From positions 1 to 32,942 of the forward strand of contig CACZYP010000048.1 in the NCBI GenBank assembly GCA_902785425.1: a stretch of 32,942 nt of DNA, given 5' to 3'. Origin of the DNA: an uncultured Ruminococcus sp. (GTDB lineage Bacteria > Bacillota > Clostridia > Oscillospirales > Acutalibacteraceae). Below, in pieces: positions 31,505-32,942 of the stretch (within the stretch, counting starts at the first letter, position 1; every line of letters starts with the position of its first letter). A model generated the notes under the pieces. The model did no database searches. It was not told the origin of the DNA and saw nothing but the letters and a program-made list of their open reading frames with translations. The translations under genes and the position numbers were made by a program.

Positions 31505-32466
31505 TTGTTTCTTCTTACCTCCTCTATTTTTGCATACGCCTTGATTATATCCTGTACAAGACGATGCCTTACGACATCCTTTTCGCTGAAAGTGACCTGT
31601 GCTATATCGTTGATGTTTCTCAGCACCTTCATACATTCTTTCAGACCGCTTCTGCTGCCCGACGGCAAGTCGATCTGAGTGATGTCGCCTGTGATGACCA
31701 TTTTTGAATTGAATCCGAGACGTGTCAAAAACATTTTCATCTGCTCGCCCGTAGTGTTCTGCGCTTCGTCAAGAATGATGAAGCTGTCGTCGAGCGTGCG
31801 TCCTCTCATGTAGGCAAGAGGAGCTACCTCGATGTTGCCCCGTTCAACATACCGTTGATACGTTTCCGCTCCGAGCATGTCGAACAAAGCGTCGTAAAGC
31901 GGACGAAGATACGGGTCAACCTTGCTTTGCAGATCACCGGGAAGGAATCCGAGCTTTTCGCCTGCTTCAACAGCAGGACGGGTGAGGATTATCCTGTTTA
32001 CCTCATGCGCACGGAAAGCCGTTACGGCGAGCGCTACGGCAAGATAGGTCTTGCCTGTTCCGGCAGGGCCTACGCCTATAGTGATGGTATTGTTCTTGAT
32101 CGCATCGCAGTAATGCTTCTGACCAATCGTTTTCGGCTTTACGGGTTTGCCCTTGGAAGTAACGCATATGCAGTCGCCCGAAAGAGCGGCAAGCTTGTTT
32201 TCACTGCCCTCATTTACAAGGGAGATGCAGTAGCGCACGTTCTGCTCGTTGAGAGTTTCGCCCTTGTTGATAAGCAGCAGCAGGCTTTCCACCGATTTTG
32301 CGGCAAGTGATACGGCTTCTTCTTCACCGCAGACTTTAAGCTCCGAGCCGCGCACAACTATGCTGACTCCGTATGCTTTTTCAACAAGCTTTATGTTTTC
32401 GTCAAAGCTTCCGAAGAGCATGACGGCCTGTTCAAGCCTTTCAATATTGATAGATCGTTCCGTCAT
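31501..32466 (-). CDS. phoH: PhoH-like ATPase
   Basis: 321 residues. An N-terminal KH-like segment (1-100; INIERLEQAVMLFGSFDENIKLVEKAYGV) is followed by the P-loop ATPase with Walker A GPAGTGKTYLA and Walker B SFIILDEAQNT, then sensor segments MVITGDITQIDLPSG and the C-terminal VVRHRLVQDIIKAY. PhoH/YbeZ proteins are cytoplasmic NTPases linked to RNA metabolism and act with YbeY, whose gene overlaps the stop codon. GAAAGGAAC precedes the ATG at 32466. No yqfCD sporulation genes are seen upstream, where Clostridia usually have them; the window ends 476 nt further on. Confidence 0.95.
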   Translation of the reverse strand: MTERSINIERLEQAVMLFGSFDENIKLVEKAYGVSIVVRGSELKVCGEEEAVSLAAKSVESLLLLINKGETLNEQNVRYCISLVNEGSENKLAALSGDCICVTSKGKPVKPKTIGQKHYCDAIKNNTITIGVGPAGTGKTYLAVALAVTAFRAHEVNRIILTRPAVEAGEKLGFLPGDLQSKVDPYLRPLYDALFDMLGAETYQRYVERGNIEVAPLAYMRGRTLDDSFIILDEAQNTTGEQMKMFLTRLGFNSKMVITGDITQIDLPSGSRSGLKECMKVLRNINDIAQVTFSEKDVVRHRLVQDIIKAYAKIEEVRRNK

Positions 32467-32942
32467 ATATTGTTCCTTTCACGATTGATCTTGGCTATAC
32501 TGCGCCGAATTATAATCGTTAAGATTTATTATAACACACAAAAATGAAAATGTCACTAAAAAACAATAAAAATATTGATGATTTCAAAATTTTATAAAAA
32601 TCGTACAACCGGGTATTCAATATAGGCAAATTTTTCACCGTTTTTTCGTGAAAATGACGGAGAATTCGATCAAAAATGTAATAAATCACAAAATTTAGTG
32701 GTTGAATGACAACAGCTGTGGAGTAAAACGATGTTGAAAAATATATTTTTAATAGTTTTTTTAAGAATAATACACCAAAACACAGGAACGTCTTTGTTAT
32801 AATATACATAAAATTCACTTTAAAGCATTACCAAACAAATAACCGCCCGGTTAGTTGTTTACAGGAAGAAGAAAAATAATACATCGCAACGAGAAATATT
32901 GATGCCATAGCTTCACAGTTTAATAGTAACTTTTTAGGACAT
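32467..32942. other. AT-rich region upstream of phoH to the window end
   Basis: On the minus strand TATAAT-like sequences near 32512-32530 could serve phoH, without a clear -35. On the plus strand TATAAT at about 32798-32803 points out of the window. No gene is supported. Confidence 0.45.

Noticed and set aside
32519-32818. A 99-codon open frame on the minus strand upstream of phoH
   Set aside because: Very AT-rich, Phe/Ile/Tyr-dominated peptide, no ribosome site, and it covers the likely phoH promoter.

Overview
The window looks like chromosomal DNA of an anaerobic, spore-forming, Gram-positive Clostridia member, probably Oscillospirales/Ruminococcaceae and close to [Eubacterium] siraeum. 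The signs are a SpoIIID regulator, pyruvate:ferredoxin oxidoreductase (NifJ) with two 4Fe-4S motifs, a T-box leader before pheST, HPr with both His15 and Ser46, a zinc-ribbon L28, consensus sigma-A promoters and AGGAGG-type ribosome sites. The genus is inference. No rRNA, tRNA, CRISPR array, phage gene or intact insertion-sequence transposase gene was found.

Layout. 1-7.3 kb: a DUF6512-like membrane protein, LexA with its own operator, a CYTH enzyme, then a compact response regulator / histidine kinase / HtrA protease operon that resembles a CssRS-HtrA secretion-stress module, and a small two-helix membrane protein. 7.4-9.9 kb, minus strand: a lipoprotein, NAD(P)HX dehydratase (NnrD) and a DUF6106-like membrane protein. 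10-13.8 kb: tRNA-Phe T-box, pheS, pheT. 14.4-16.2 kb: rpmB and two adjacent genes carrying three copies of one DUF3592-like unit. 16.3-19.9 kb: nifJ on the minus strand. 20.8-23.3 kb: spoIIID and a YabE-like DUF348/G5/3D wall protein behind a long structured leader. 24.1-26.7 kb: M18 aminopeptidase and endonuclease IV, followed by a candidate small RNA. 27-32.5 kb, minus strand: HPr, trmD/rimM, an acyltransferase, a small conserved protein, and ybeY/phoH.

The genes are mostly housekeeping: translation and RNA maturation (pheST, rpmB, rimM, trmD, ybeY), DNA damage response (lexA, nfo), envelope stress and wall remodelling (RR/HK/HtrA, YabE-like), central metabolism (nifJ, HPr, nnrD). The unusual part lies between them. 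Nearly every long gap holds modular inverted-repeat elements. Each module has a low-complexity 'arm' (GTGGAATG-, GAAAATGG-, TTGTCAATTG- or ACTGAAAA-type) beside a short GC-rich hairpin, and two modules often face each other so that the whole unit is an inverted repeat. Some are nested in others, and one module seems to supply the last codons and stop of spoIIID. A second family, about 120-200 bp with GGAACCACTGAATAAA termini, sits directly on TAA sequences, including the stop codons of pheT and of the DUF6106-like gene. Other points for follow-up are an 18-bp perfect inverted repeat enclosing an 18-bp palindrome upstream of spoIIID, an unclassified structured block at 23.5-23.7 kb, the promoter-plus-hairpin unit after nfo, and the leader of the YabE-like gene.
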